Counted from the stretch's first letter, positions 42,537 to 51,717 are shown. The stretch is DNA of 64,000 bases from Pseudomonas graminis (GCF_900111735.1 NZ_FOHW01000021.1:37197-101196); one strand, 5' to 3'. Program-made: numbers and translations. Notes: generated from the letters alone by a model not told the origin.

Positions 42537-43073
42537 CTATTGCCTGGCCAGATTCGATGGCTGGATCACGCGCTTGGCGTTCAGCCAGGCTTTTTGCCAA
42601 TACGGCTTGTCGAGGCTGTCGAGCTTGACCGTGCCGCCGGTGGCCGGTGCATGGACAAATCGCCCTTCCCCGACGTAGATGCCGGCATGGCTGACGTTGG
42701 AACCACCGCTGGTGGCGAAGAACACCAGATCACCGGTCTGCAATTGGCTGCGGTCGATGTCGGGGCCACGCAGGGTGATCATCTCCCGCGTCGATCGCGG
42801 CAAAGTGATGCCCGCGGCGTCGTGATAGACATAGCCGATCAGGCCACTGCAATCGAAACCCGAATCAGGCGTGTTGCCACCCCAGCGATAAGGCGTGCCA
42901 ACGAGACCGATCGCGCGCAACAGGACGTCGTCGGCGAGCGGTGAAGAAAACTGGGGAGGAGCGGAAACCACAGGCCGGTAGACGACCTTGCGTGGAGCGG
43001 GCGGTGGAGTGCTGGAACAAGCGGCCAGCAGCACAGCCAGAGAGGCGACGATCAGGCGAACCGTTAACGACAT
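42537..43073 (-). CDS. NlpC/P60 lipoprotein, putative peptidoglycan endopeptidase
   Basis: 178 residues from ATG 43073 (GTG 43079 is possible). Lipoprotein signal with lipobox LLAAC (Cys about 19). The NlpC/P60 domain (about 50-170) has GNTPDSGFDCSGLIGYVY with the catalytic cysteine, the histidine in NVSHAGIYVGEG, and the third polar residue in FVHAPATGG. The family cleaves peptide cross-links or stem peptides of murein. A paralogue lies 88 bp upstream on the same strand; the two probably arose by duplication. Confidence 0.9.
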   Translation of the reverse strand: MSLTVRLIVASLAVLLAACSSTPPPAPRKVVYRPVVSAPPQFSSPLADDVLLRAIGLVGTPYRWGGNTPDSGFDCSGLIGYVYHDAAGITLPRSTREMITLRGPDIDRSQLQTGDLVFFATSGGSNVSHAGIYVGEGRFVHAPATGGTVKLDSLDKPYWQKAWLNAKRVIQPSNLARQ

Positions 43074-43160
43074 AAACACGACAACCTGTGCGGGGTGCAG
43101 CTTACTTTGCCGAGAGCCGGGATTGCGCGCAAGAGGGTCAGGCCCTTTGCGCGCCCGGAA

Positions 43161-43862
43161 TTAACGGGTTTGGCGCTTGATTGTAGTCGAGCTCATCGCG
43201 GTGGTGGTTGCAGGTACCGTTGACGATGCCGTTGCAGGCGCCATTGCCAGCGCGCGTTTGGCTTCGATGAAGGTACGGGACCAGTAGGCATCGTCCAGGC
43301 TGTCGACACGAACACCGCCACTGCGACGGCTGCTGGAATGGATGAACTGGTCATCGCCCAGGTAGATGCCCGCATGGCTGACGCGGCCGCGACCGGCGGT
43401 GCTGAAGAACAGCAGATCGCCTGGCTTGAGGTCATTGCGCTTGATGAGAGGGGCATCGATGTTGATCATTTCGCGAGAAGAACGCGGCAGGCTCATGCCG
43501 GCCTCTTCACGGAACAGATAGCCGATGAAACCGCTGCAGTCGAAGCCGGAGGTGGTCGACGTACCGCCGAAGCGATAGCGAGTGCCTATCAAGGATTTAC
43601 CGCGTTCAAGGATGCTGTCGGCCAGAACCGGCAGGCGGTACGGCTTGTTGTCGGCAAATTGAGCGAGTTCGTCTTCAGTGGCGACTTCGTCATCCAGAAC
43701 GGAAGAGGCGTAGTCGGCGCGTTTGCTGGCGGATTGAGCGGTGGCAGAGTCCCGGAACTGGGGGCTTTGCGACTGTTGTTGCGACGTCGGCATCTGGGCC
43801 GCGCAGCCGAACAACAGCGTAACGAGTGCGAGAGGCACGAGGGGTGCGAGGCGGTTTAGCAT
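43161..43862 (-). CDS. NlpC/P60 lipoprotein, putative peptidoglycan endopeptidase
   Basis: 233 residues from ATG 43862 (GTG 43868 adds two residues). Lipobox LLFGC, then a Q/S-rich linker, the NlpC/P60 domain (about 90-210) with TSGFDCSGFIGYLF (catalytic cysteine), RVSHAGIYLGDD (histidine) and FIHSSSRRSGGV, and a Ser/Thr/Ala-rich low-complexity tail of about 30 residues. It differs from its neighbour mainly in the longer linker and tail. Substrate bond not readable from sequence. Confidence 0.9.
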   Translation of the reverse strand: MLNRLAPLVPLALVTLLFGCAAQMPTSQQQSQSPQFRDSATAQSASKRADYASSVLDDEVATEDELAQFADNKPYRLPVLADSILERGKSLIGTRYRFGGTSTTSGFDCSGFIGYLFREEAGMSLPRSSREMINIDAPLIKRNDLKPGDLLFFSTAGRGRVSHAGIYLGDDQFIHSSSRRSGGVRVDSLDDAYWSRTFIEAKRALAMAPATASSTVPATTTAMSSTTIKRQTR

Positions 43863-43928
43863 GTGCACGACCGTGGCTGAAGTGTAAAGAAGCCGAGACT
43901 ATGCCTTCAATCGTACCCATTTGCAAAT

Positions 43929-44717
43929 TCAATCGAAACAAATGTGACTTACGATGTCGTCCATCACTTCTAAGGCTCTACACCTCAGAAACGCATCCAT
44001 GTGCGCGGAATGATCGGTCGGCGAAGGGTTTATCTCGGCAGTAAAGCCGCCCGTCACCCGAGCGCGCAGCATGGGCTCATGAATGTACGGGAAACTGGCG
44101 GTGGTTCCGATGCTGAGCACAGCGTCAAAACCTTTTGCCATCTCCTCCTGAAGCACATTCAATGCCAACTCCGGCAGCATCTCCTGAAATAACACCACCA
44201 ATGGCCTCAGAACGCCACTACAGCTGGGGCAAAGGGGTGGCAGTGGTCGACTGAGATGCTCGCTCAGCTGCGGATCTTCGGCGCCACAAGATTGACAGTA
44301 GAGCGGCGCCAGTTGGCCGTGGATCTCGATCAGCCGTTCTGGCGGACTTCCCGCCGCGCGATGATAGCCGTCGACATTTTGCGTCAATACCCAACATTCC
44401 GGCTTGCGCCGCTGCAATTCAGCGATGGCGTAGTGCGCCGCATTGGGACGTCCGCCCAGGCAAGCGCTGCCCAATTGTGCGATGTACTTCCAGCACAGCG
44501 CAGGATCACGACGCAGCATCGGGCCAGACAACGCCATTTCGATGGGCAAACCATCGTCGGTCTCGCCGTTATACAGCCCACCGACACCGCGATAGGTCGG
44601 CAGGCCCGAATCCGCCGAAAGCCCTGCACCGGTGATGATCAATATCCGCGTGGCGTGGCGCAAGGCCGCTGCGGTTTGCAGGACCAGGGCCGGATCGACC
44701 ACGGGCGGGCTTACCAA
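43929..44717 (-). CDS. Sir2-family NAD-dependent deacylase
   Basis: 262 residues if started at TTG 44717, which overlaps the hda stop; GTG 44702 is a credible alternative five codons later. Sirtuin motifs: ITGAGLSADSGLPTYRG (NAD site, about 28-44), TQNVDGYH, catalytic histidine H133 in EIHGQL, and a complete zinc tetrad C141-x2-C144...C163-x2-C166. The class III-type Ala/Tyr/Arg desuccinylase signature is not obvious. It removes acyl groups from lysines using NAD+; targets unknown. Translationally coupled to hda by overlap. Confidence 0.88.
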   Translation of the reverse strand: MVSPPVVDPALVLQTAAALRHATRILIITGAGLSADSGLPTYRGVGGLYNGETDDGLPIEMALSGPMLRRDPALCWKYIAQLGSACLGGRPNAAHYAIAELQRRKPECWVLTQNVDGYHRAAGSPPERLIEIHGQLAPLYCQSCGAEDPQLSEHLSRPLPPLCPSCSGVLRPLVVLFQEMLPELALNVLQEEMAKGFDAVLSIGTTASFPYIHEPMLRARVTGGFTAEINPSPTDHSAHMDAFLRCRALEVMDDIVSHICFD

Positions 44718-45415
44718 CCGAGGGTTTCTTTCAGGAAGGGAATGGTCAGCTTGCGCTGGGCCTGGAGCGATGCCTGGTCGAGTTGTTCAAGCAGGTCGAA
44801 CAGCGCGCTCATGCTGCGCTTGCCGCGGGTAAGGATGAAATGCCCCACTTCATCGGTCAGGTGCAGGCCTCGACGCGACGCGCGCAATTGCAGGGCGCGG
44901 AGTTTTTCTTCGTCGGACAACAGGCGCATCTGGAACACCAGCGCCATGGTCAGGCGCGATTTCAGGTCCGCCAGTTTGACCGGCAGCTCCCGGGGTGAGC
45001 ATGACGCCGCGATGAGCAAGCGTCGGCCGCTGTCGCGCAGGCGATTGAACAAGTGGAACAACGCTTCTTCCCACTCAGGCTTGCCGACCACCGCTTGCAG
45101 GTCGTCGAGGCAGACCAGTTCATATTGCTCCAGATGATCGAACAGGCCGATGCCTTGATCCAGCAGCTCGGCCATCGGCAGGTAAACCGCCGGTTCACCC
45201 ATCTGCTCGAATCGCAGGCAGGCGGCCTGCAACAGGTGCGTGCGCCCTACCCCGTTCTTGCCCCACAGATAAATGAGGCTTTCGGTCCAGCCGGCCTCGG
45301 CTTCGCACAGCCGCTCGACATAGCCGAGTGCAGCGGCATTGGCGCCTGGATAGTAATTGATGAAGGTGGCGTCATCACGCAGACGCACACTCAGGGGCAG
45401 CTGAACTGGTTTCAT
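44711..45415 (-). CDS. hda: DnaA regulatory inactivator Hda
   Basis: DnaA-paralogous AAA+ protein that, with the DNA-loaded beta clamp, stimulates hydrolysis of DnaA-bound ATP and prevents re-initiation. 234 residues from ATG 45415. An N-terminal clamp-binding-type motif (QLPLSV, residues 5-10), Walker A WGKNGVGRTHLL with arginine in place of lysine as in E. coli Hda, and LVCLDDLQAV (Walker B) are present. The long open frame upstream has no family similarity. Overlaps the sirtuin start by a few bases. Confidence 0.95.
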   Translation of the reverse strand: MKPVQLPLSVRLRDDATFINYYPGANAAALGYVERLCEAEAGWTESLIYLWGKNGVGRTHLLQAACLRFEQMGEPAVYLPMAELLDQGIGLFDHLEQYELVCLDDLQAVVGKPEWEEALFHLFNRLRDSGRRLLIAASCSPRELPVKLADLKSRLTMALVFQMRLLSDEEKLRALQLRASRRGLHLTDEVGHFILTRGKRSMSALFDLLEQLDQASLQAQRKLTIPFLKETLGW

Positions 45416-45580
45416 GCTGGCTGAACGGTTCGTGACGAACCGCCAAGGGGCCTCTGTGAAAAGTGCGCAAAGTCTATACCCGCAGGGCTGACCGCACAAT
45501 GCGGCAGACCGCCAGCAAAATCAAAGGCTTGCGTAGGTGACTGGTATGACTGGGGATTACGAGGAAAAATGAACCGATCG

Positions 45581-45661
45581 CAGGAGCCGGCTTGCTGGCG
45601 AAAGCGTCGTGTCAGGCAACACGACGCAAATGATCAACCGGTTCGCCAGCAAGCCAGCTAC
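45581..45661. repeat. REP pair, family B
   Basis: Arms CAGGAGCCGGCTTGCTGGCG and CGCCAGCAAGCCAGCTAC face each other, with a second perfect 9-bp inverted repeat inside (GCGTCGTGT at 45604-45612 and ACACGACGC at 45619-45627). It lies between hda and the permease gene. Confidence 0.9.
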
Positions 45662-45703
45662 AGGGTCAGGGTCCATCCTTGACCTGCGCTCTACGTCCGC
45701 GAA

Positions 45704-46777
45704 TCAGAGATCCGGGTCGTCCAGGCCGCCGTAGATGTCCGAATCCTTGTACAGGTCATGAACATGGCGCACCAAAACCATGATCACCGCAGCCACCGGC
45801 AACGCCAGCAGGATGCCGGTGAAACCGAACAGCTCGCCGCCCGCCAGAATCGCGAAGATCACTGCAACCGGGTGCAGGCCGATGCGGTCGCCCACCAACA
45901 GCGGCGTCAGCACCATCCCTTCCAGCGCCTGACCGACCATGAACACCGCGACGATGCCCAGCATCGGGTACAGGTCGCCGCCGAACTGGAAGAAGCCCGC
46001 CAGAATCGCCGAGCCGATGCCGATGACGAAACCCATGTACGGCACGATGGCCGCCAGACCGGCAATGACGCCGATCAACAGACCCAGCTCCAGACCGACC
46101 AGCATCAGCCCGGCGGCGTAAATCACGCCCAGGGCGACCATCACCAGCAACTGGCCACGAATGAACGCGCCCAGGACTTCATGGCACTCGTCCGCCAGGG
46201 CGACGATCTTCTTCTCGCGGTGACGCGGCAACAGGCTGCGGACCTTGGCGGTCATCACGTCCCAGTCACGCAGCAGGTAGAAGCAGACCACCGGGATCAG
46301 CACCAGATTGGTCAGCCAGCCGATCAGCGCCAGGGTCGAGGTGGTGGCCTGGGACAGGACGATGCCGACGATGTCGCCGGTCTGGCCCATGTGCTCCGAG
46401 ATCGCCGCCTTGACCTTGTCGAACTTCCAGAACCCTTCTGCCAGCCCGAGCTTGGCCTGCGCCCACGGCATGGCAGTGTGTTGCAGCCAGTCGAGGATCT
46501 GCGGCGCCAGTTCGTACAGCCGATAAAGCTGCTTGGCCAGCATCGGCACCAGCACCAGCAGCAAGCCCATAAAGATGAGGGTGAACAACAGAAACACCGT
46601 CACCACACTCATGGTGCGTGACAGCTTGAGTTTTTCCAGCCGGTCTGCCAGCGGGTCGCCCATGTACGCCAGCAGCAGCGCCACGAGGAACGGCGTCAGA
46701 ATCGAATGCAGCAGCCAGACGAACAAACAGACCAGGACAACCCCGCCCAGCCAGAACCAACGACGCGTATCAGTCAT
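45704..46777 (-). CDS. AI-2E family (PerM-type) permease
   Basis: 357 residues with about eight membrane helices. The family pattern includes an N-terminal pair of helices, a long soluble loop (about 80-140), and conserved C-terminal segments such as AAIVPYMGFVIGIG and FTGILLALPVAAVIMVLVRH. Despite the name, members have various roles, including autoinducer-2 export and Na+/H+ antiport; no substrate can be assigned. It is followed by hda and preceded by the DUF2066 gene, an arrangement conserved in Pseudomonas. Confidence 0.9.
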   Translation of the reverse strand: MTDTRRWFWLGGVVLVCLFVWLLHSILTPFLVALLLAYMGDPLADRLEKLKLSRTMSVVTVFLLFTLIFMGLLLVLVPMLAKQLYRLYELAPQILDWLQHTAMPWAQAKLGLAEGFWKFDKVKAAISEHMGQTGDIVGIVLSQATTSTLALIGWLTNLVLIPVVCFYLLRDWDVMTAKVRSLLPRHREKKIVALADECHEVLGAFIRGQLLVMVALGVIYAAGLMLVGLELGLLIGVIAGLAAIVPYMGFVIGIGSAILAGFFQFGGDLYPMLGIVAVFMVGQALEGMVLTPLLVGDRIGLHPVAVIFAILAGGELFGFTGILLALPVAAVIMVLVRHVHDLYKDSDIYGGLDDPDL

Positions 46778-46831
46778 TACTGCCTCTTTCCCCAGGATGA
46801 TGTGCTTCGTGCAACGTCGTTATGAACCTGC

Positions 46832-47911
46832 TCACCAACGGAAGTGCAATGCGCTGTCAGAAACAGCGGGCGGCTGCGGTGCTGCCGGCGTGCCGTCCGC
46901 AGCAACGGGCGCGGGGTTAACCGGCGCGCTGGCGATTTCACTGGCTGGAACTTCCTGCAATTTCGCCAGCGCGAGCTGCGAACGCAACTGATCGGGGCTG
47001 CCGCTGACGTCGAAAGCGATGCGATCACCGTCCGCTGATTTAAGGCGACCACCGAACGGTTCGAGCAGGTGCAGCAGCAGCGCGTAACGCTCAAGATTCA
47101 TGCCCTGCACATCCAGCACCATGCCCGTCGAAGCACCCGGCTTGACCACGAAGCGTGGCGCCAGACGCTGGCTCACGGCCAACAGCACGGCGTCTGCCAG
47201 TTCCGCCGAGCTGGCGCCGCTGGCACTGCCCTGCTCCATCTTGTCGCCCAGCCACAGGTGCCACTTGCCCTGCCACTGGCCGCCGTTTTCCTGCGCGTGA
47301 ACCGCCAGAATCGCGTCCGAACCGTAGCGCTCGGAAGCCTCTTTGAGCGGGCCGACGTTGTTGCCGTCGAGGGTCTTGGCGTTGCCGATGCCTTGCTCGC
47401 CCAGGTCCGCCAGTGGCAGACGCAATGGCAGGCCGCGATGCTGAGCCGCGCGGCGCAAAGGTTCGGCAGAGGCCTGACCGTCGCCGACGAGATTGGCGCC
47501 GTCAGTGGCGTCATTCAGCCACCAGGCCATGATCACCGGACGGTTGGAACCCCAAAGCGACAAACCCGCCTGGCGCATGACACGTTCGGTGCTCGCCGGA
47601 TCGAAATCGACCTGCAGGCTTTCGGGCGGGCCGGCGTCATAACCGTACTGACTGATGATTTGCTGAGGGTCCTTGCGCACCTCGGCAAGGCCGCCGTTCT
47701 GTACCGCCTTGGGGTCGCCGGTCAGGCGGATGACCAGGGTTTCGAGCGCAGCCTGGGTGGCGCGGGTTTTCTCGTCAGGGGTCTGGCCGCTGACGGGTTC
47801 GCGCACCTGATAAAGAGTGTTCACCGTCTCGGCGAGCGCTGGCAGACTCATCAATGAGAGACAACCCACGAACAGGCAGTTTTTTAGGCGCATGAAGGAA
47901 GGTGGACGCAT
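46832..47911 (-). CDS. DUF2066 exported protein
   Basis: 359 residues from ATG 47911 (ATG 47893 possible). Signal peptide with cleavage around SLPALA|ETVN (about residue 27). The mature part has the DUF2066 core from VNTLYQVREPVSGQTPDEK onwards, and a Pro/Ala-rich linker before the C-terminal LHFRW. Presumed periplasmic; function unknown. Divergent from purM with 313 bp between them. Confidence 0.88.
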   Translation of the reverse strand: MRPPSFMRLKNCLFVGCLSLMSLPALAETVNTLYQVREPVSGQTPDEKTRATQAALETLVIRLTGDPKAVQNGGLAEVRKDPQQIISQYGYDAGPPESLQVDFDPASTERVMRQAGLSLWGSNRPVIMAWWLNDATDGANLVGDGQASAEPLRRAAQHRGLPLRLPLADLGEQGIGNAKTLDGNNVGPLKEASERYGSDAILAVHAQENGGQWQGKWHLWLGDKMEQGSASGASSAELADAVLLAVSQRLAPRFVVKPGASTGMVLDVQGMNLERYALLLHLLEPFGGRLKSADGDRIAFDVSGSPDQLRSQLALAKLQEVPASEIASAPVNPAPVAADGTPAAPQPPAVSDSALHFRW

Positions 47912-48224
47912 GAAGGATTCCCGCTGGGTAAAAAGGCAACGCTATAAATAGCTGCATGAACTCAAGTGACCCGACTCTGACCGCAGACGCGCCCGAATCG
48001 CTCACTCAGGCGCCAACGTTACACCGGATCCTCCTGGCGACGAACGGGTGCGGTGGGATAAACCGGGTTATTTTTTCTTCACCATGTCCTGCCCGTCGGC
48101 CCAAGGATGGCCGCTTGCGCCCAACCCTGATAAAATCGCGCGCCTTCGCAGACCGGCGAGGACACGGCCCCCGCGTCGTTGCCACTCGGTCGTTACCCCG
48201 AATCCCCCCCTAAAGGCCTGGATC
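47912..48224. other. Divergent promoter region DUF2066/purM
   Basis: 313 bp with two outward-facing genes. No REP element or riboswitch consensus was seen; in particular I do not see a guanine-type aptamer. Open frames inside are extensions of purM and have no ribosome-binding site. Promoter boxes cannot be assigned reliably. Confidence 0.4.
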
Positions 48225-49283
48225 ATGAGCAAGCAACCCTCCCTGAGCTACAAAGACGCCGGTGTTGACATCGACGCCGGTGAAGCGCTGGTCGAACGCA
48301 TCAAGAGCGTCGCCAAGCGCACCAAGCGCCCGGAAGTGATGGGCGGGCTCGGGGGCTTCGGCGCTCTGTGCGAAATCCCGGCCGGCTACAAGCAGCCTGT
48401 ACTGGTCAGCGGCACCGACGGCGTCGGCACCAAGCTGCGTCTGGCACTGAACCTGAATAAACACGACACCATCGGCATCGATCTGGTCGCCATGTGCGTC
48501 AACGATCTGGTGGTTTGCGGCGCCGAGCCGCTGTTCTTCCTCGACTACTACGCCACCGGCAAACTCAATGTCGACACCGCGGCTCAAGTGGTGACCGGCA
48601 TCGGCGCGGGCTGCGAACTGGCCGGCTGCTCGCTGGTCGGCGGCGAGACTGCTGAAATGCCTGGTATGTACGAAGGTGAAGACTACGACCTGGCCGGCTT
48701 CTGCGTCGGCGTCGTGGAGAAAGCTGACATCATCGACGGCTCCAAAGTGGCCGCCGGTGACGCGCTGATCGCCCTGCCGTCTTCCGGCCCGCACTCCAAC
48801 GGCTACTCGCTGATCCGCAAGATCATCGAAGTGTCGGGTGCCGAGATCGACACCATCCAGCTCGACGGCAAGCCGCTGACCGAACTGCTGATGGCGCCGA
48901 CCCGCATTTACGTCAAACAACTGCTCAAGCTGATCAAAGACACCGGCGCGGTAAAAGCCATGGCCCACATCACCGGTGGCGGCCTGCTGGACAACATTCC
49001 TCGCGTGCTGCCTGAAGGCGCTCAGGCCATCGTTGATGTGGCCAGCTGGACACGTCCGGCGGTCTTCGACTGGCTGCAGGAGAAAGGCAACGTCGATGAG
49101 CATGAAATGCACCGCGTGCTGAACTGCGGCGTCGGCATGGTCATCTGCGTTGCGCAGGAACACGTCGAAGTCTCTCTCAATGCCCTGCGTGAAGCTGGCG
49201 AGCAGCCGTGGGTGATAGGCCAGATCGGCACCGCTGCCGAAGGCGCTGCACAAGTCGAGCTGAAGAACGTCAAGGCTCATTAA
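48225..49283 (+). CDS. purM: Phosphoribosylformylglycinamidine cyclo-ligase
   Basis: AIR synthase, fifth step of purine synthesis: FGAM + ATP to aminoimidazole ribotide. 352 residues from ATG 48225 (MSKQPSLSYKDAGVDIDAGE). Family motifs: LVSGTDGVGTKLRLA, GIDLVAMCVNDLVVCGA, SLVGGETAEMPGMY and HITGGGLLDNIPRVLP. The frame is open upstream to 48048 without similarity. TAATG overlap with purN. Confidence 0.98.
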   Translation: MSKQPSLSYKDAGVDIDAGEALVERIKSVAKRTKRPEVMGGLGGFGALCEIPAGYKQPVLVSGTDGVGTKLRLALNLNKHDTIGIDLVAMCVNDLVVCGAEPLFFLDYYATGKLNVDTAAQVVTGIGAGCELAGCSLVGGETAEMPGMYEGEDYDLAGFCVGVVEKADIIDGSKVAAGDALIALPSSGPHSNGYSLIRKIIEVSGAEIDTIQLDGKPLTELLMAPTRIYVKQLLKLIKDTGAVKAMAHITGGGLLDNIPRVLPEGAQAIVDVASWTRPAVFDWLQEKGNVDEHEMHRVLNCGVGMVICVAQEHVEVSLNALREAGEQPWVIGQIGTAAEGAAQVELKNVKAH

Positions 49284-49942
49284 TGCCTGACATGCCCCAA
49301 CCCTGTGACGTGGTAGTGCTGCTGTCCGGCACTGGCGGTAACCTGCAGGCGATGATCGACAGCTTTCAGGACAGCGTGAGCCCTGCGCGCATCCGTGCGG
49401 TGATTTCCAACCGCGCCGATGCCTTCGGGCTCGAGCGTGCCGCCCGCGCGGGGATCGACACCCACGTGCTCGACCACACCGGCTACGAAGGTCGCGAGGC
49501 CTTCGATGCCGCGCTGATCGAGGCCATCGATTCGTTTCAGCCGTCGCTGGTGGTGCTCGCCGGATTCATGCGCATCCTCACGCCCGGGTTCGTCCGCCAC
49601 TACCATGGCCGCCTGCTGAATATTCACCCTTCCCTGCTTCCCCTGTATAAAGGCCTGCACACCCATCAACGCGTGCTGGACGCCGGCGATGCCGAACATG
49701 GCTGCAGCGTGCACTTTGTCACGGAGGAACTCGATGGGGGGCCTCTGGTCGTACAGGCAGTTGTTTCTGTAGAGTTGCACGACACGCCCGCCACGCTGGC
49801 ACAAAGGGTTCACGCCCAGGAACACCTGATTTATCCCCTGGCCATTCGCTGGTTCGCCGAAGGACGATTGACCCTCGACGAACACGGCGCCTCACTGGAC
49901 GGCCAGCCCTTAGGGCCCAGCGGCCACTTGATCCGACATTAG
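49283..49942 (+). CDS. purN: Phosphoribosylglycinamide formyltransferase (10-formyl-THF)
   Basis: GAR transformylase, third step of purine synthesis. 219 residues from ATG 49283. LLSGTGGNLQAMID at the N-terminus, then the catalytic Asn-His pair in NIHPSLLPLYKGLHTHQRV and the aspartate in EELDGGPLVVQA. It shares one base with the purM stop; followed after 8 nt by the DUF3108 gene. Confidence 0.98.
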   Translation: MPDMPQPCDVVVLLSGTGGNLQAMIDSFQDSVSPARIRAVISNRADAFGLERAARAGIDTHVLDHTGYEGREAFDAALIEAIDSFQPSLVVLAGFMRILTPGFVRHYHGRLLNIHPSLLPLYKGLHTHQRVLDAGDAEHGCSVHFVTEELDGGPLVVQAVVSVELHDTPATLAQRVHAQEHLIYPLAIRWFAEGRLTLDEHGASLDGQPLGPSGHLIRH

Positions 49943-49950
49943 GAGATATT

Positions 49951-50667
49951 ATGCGTCGCGCTTTGCTCTTCGCTTTCGCTCTGTTCGCACTTCCCGCAGT
50001 TAACGCGGCCGACCTTCAACCTTTCTCCGCCAGCTACACCGCTGACTGGAAACAGCTGCCCATGAGCGGAGGCAGCGCCAGCCGCAGCCTCGAGAAGAAC
50101 GCCAACGGCACCTGGACCCTGAGCTTCAAGGCCTCGATGATGATCGCCAGCCTGACCGAAGTCAGCACGATCAAAGTCGACAAGGAGCAGTTGCTGCCGC
50201 AGACCTACCACTTCGAACGTGGCGGCCTGGGCAAGAGCAAGACAGTCGATCTGGTCTTCGACTGGCCAACCAAGTTCATCACCGGTTCGGACCGTGGCAA
50301 CGCGGTGAAAATCCCGCTGAATGCCGGCGTCCTCGACAAGTCCACCTACCAGCTCGCGCTGCAGCATGACGTAGCGGCAGGCAAGAAGAGCATGTCGTAT
50401 CAGGTGGTCGACGGTGATGAAGTCGATACCTATGATTTCCGCGTGCTGGGTACTGAAAAGGTCGAGACCAAAGTGGGTTCGGTCGACGCCATCAAGGTCG
50501 AGCGCGTGCGTGATCCGACGCAGAACAAGCGCATCACCGTGATGTGGTTCGCCAAGGACTACGACTACCTGCTGGTTCGCCTGCAACAGGTTGAAACCGA
50601 CGGCAAGGAATACAACATCATGCTGCAGGACGGCACGGTGAACGGTAAGTCGGTCAAGGGCAGTTAA
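49951..50667 (+). CDS. DUF3108 periplasmic protein
   Basis: 238 residues with a signal peptide (1-20, ending VNA|ADLQP). The DUF3108 domain covers most of the mature chain: FSASYTADWKQLPMSGG near the start and RITVMWFAKDYDYLLVRLQQ near the end, predicted beta-rich. Function unknown; possibly outer-membrane or lipid related, which is speculative. Third gene of the purM-purN transcription unit, closed by a terminator. Confidence 0.88.
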   Translation: MRRALLFAFALFALPAVNAADLQPFSASYTADWKQLPMSGGSASRSLEKNANGTWTLSFKASMMIASLTEVSTIKVDKEQLLPQTYHFERGGLGKSKTVDLVFDWPTKFITGSDRGNAVKIPLNAGVLDKSTYQLALQHDVAAGKKSMSYQVVDGDEVDTYDFRVLGTEKVETKVGSVDAIKVERVRDPTQNKRITVMWFAKDYDYLLVRLQQVETDGKEYNIMLQDGTVNGKSVKGS

Positions 50668-50705
50668 TTCAGCCAGCTGATTCACGCCTACATCGCGCAA
50701 CATCG

Positions 50706-50733
50706 AACCCCGCCTACATGGCGGGGTTTTTTT
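50706..50733 (+). terminator. Rho-independent terminator
   Basis: AACCCCGCC, loop TACAT, GGCGGGGTT followed by TTTTT. It ends the purM-purN-DUF3108 unit. Confidence 0.92.
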
Positions 50734-50769
50734 GGCCGTAAAACCAGTATTGCCAGGCGAGCATTGATC

Positions 50770-51211
50770 TGACGGACCTCATTCCCCGGGTTGCTGCCGC
50801 TTCGCGCCAGATCGCGGGCAAGCGCGCTCCTACATTTGAACTGCGGCGTGCCTAGGTTTGCTGCTACACCTCGAACGTCGTAGGAGCGTGGCTTGTCCCG
50901 CGATCGGCTGCACAGCAGTCGTCAATCTGGCAACCCAACTTTGTCTGATGAACCGCGTTTCCCCGGGTTTGCTGCCGCTTCGCGACAGATCGCGGGACAA
51001 GCCTCGCTCCTACATTTGATCTGCGGCGTGCCTAGGTTTGCTGCTACACCTCGAACGCCTTAGGAGCGTGGCTTGTCCCGCGATCGGCTGCGCAGCAGTC
51101 GTAAAACCTAGCAACCCGAGTTTGTCTGATGAACCGCGTTTCCCCGGGCTTGCTGCCGCTTCGCGACAGATCGCGGGGCAAGCCTCGCTCCTACATTTGA
51201 TCTGCGGCGTG
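50770..51211. repeat. REP array: tandem units of about 180 bp
   Basis: Family A arms GTAGGAGCGTGGCTTGTCCC and their complement recur. The left arm begins at 50881 and 51061 (exactly 180 bp apart), and the right arm/linker (GCTCCTACATTTGATCTGCG) recurs at about 50826, 51006 and 51187. That makes roughly two and a half units, nearly identical including linkers such as TGCCTAGGTTTGCTGCTACA. It follows the purN-unit terminator. Confidence 0.9.
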
Positions 51212-51455
51212 GCGATGTTTTGTGCCGACCAACAAGCGCGCTGGCTGCGAACGACAAAATGAAAGATTCTTCATGGCCTTCAACCGAGTGTGACAAAACG
51301 CCACACACCCTTCGAATACAAGCATTTAGCGCACTGTTACGGATTCGGTAAATAACTGTTGCCGGATGTGCACGTTTACTTAGCTGGCTACCAAAAACTA
51401 TAAAGAAGGCCTGCGACGTCCTGCCGCAGATATCCAAGAGTCAGGAGTTTGCACT
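51212..51455. other. Upstream region of the 62-aa gene
   Basis: 244 bp after the REP array, AT-richer than its surroundings. It presumably carries the promoter of the small gene at 51456, which has an AGTCAGGAG ribosome-binding site. No other feature was recognised. Confidence 0.35.
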
Positions 51456-51644
51456 ATGACCGTAACTGTTACTGAACGCGACGACGCCCATATCTCCCAC
51501 GAATCCATCGCCGATGGCATCCAGATCTGGGATGTTCGCCAACAGGACCAACTGGTAGGGATGTTTCATTACGAATCGGACGCACAGCGTTACGCAGCAG
51601 AGCTAGCTGAGCAAGAAGCAAAACAGCAGGCCAGTCATTCGTAA
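51456..51644 (+). CDS. 62-residue conserved small protein
   Basis: Acidic soluble protein: MTVTVTERDDAHISHE at the start, then ADGIQIWDVRQQDQLVGMFH, and an amphipathic helical C-terminus (SDAQRYAAELAEQEAKQQ). Good ribosome-binding site and its own bidirectional terminator, so it is very likely expressed. No family name known to me. It resembles other short Pseudomonas proteins that place a beta-hairpin before a helix. Confidence 0.7.
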   Translation: MTVTVTERDDAHISHESIADGIQIWDVRQQDQLVGMFHYESDAQRYAAELAEQEAKQQASHS

Positions 51645-51664
51645 TTTCGGAATCGCAGCAAAAC

Positions 51665-51688
51665 AAAACCCGCCTCTTGGCGGGTTTT
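51665..51688. terminator. Bidirectional rho-independent terminator
   Basis: AAAACCCGCC, loop TCTT, GGCGGGTTTT: perfect stem with an A-run on one side and a T-run on the other. It serves the 62-aa gene (plus) and the convergent DUF2058 gene (minus). Confidence 0.92.
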
Positions 51689-51717
51689 GTTGTTTTAGCT
51701 GAGTGAGCGACGGGCGC

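Noticed and set aside
41729..42944. Three similar open frames starting MPAKAVVQATD
   Set aside because: They are translations of the 260-bp REP units and encode no domain; their similarity reflects the DNA repeat.
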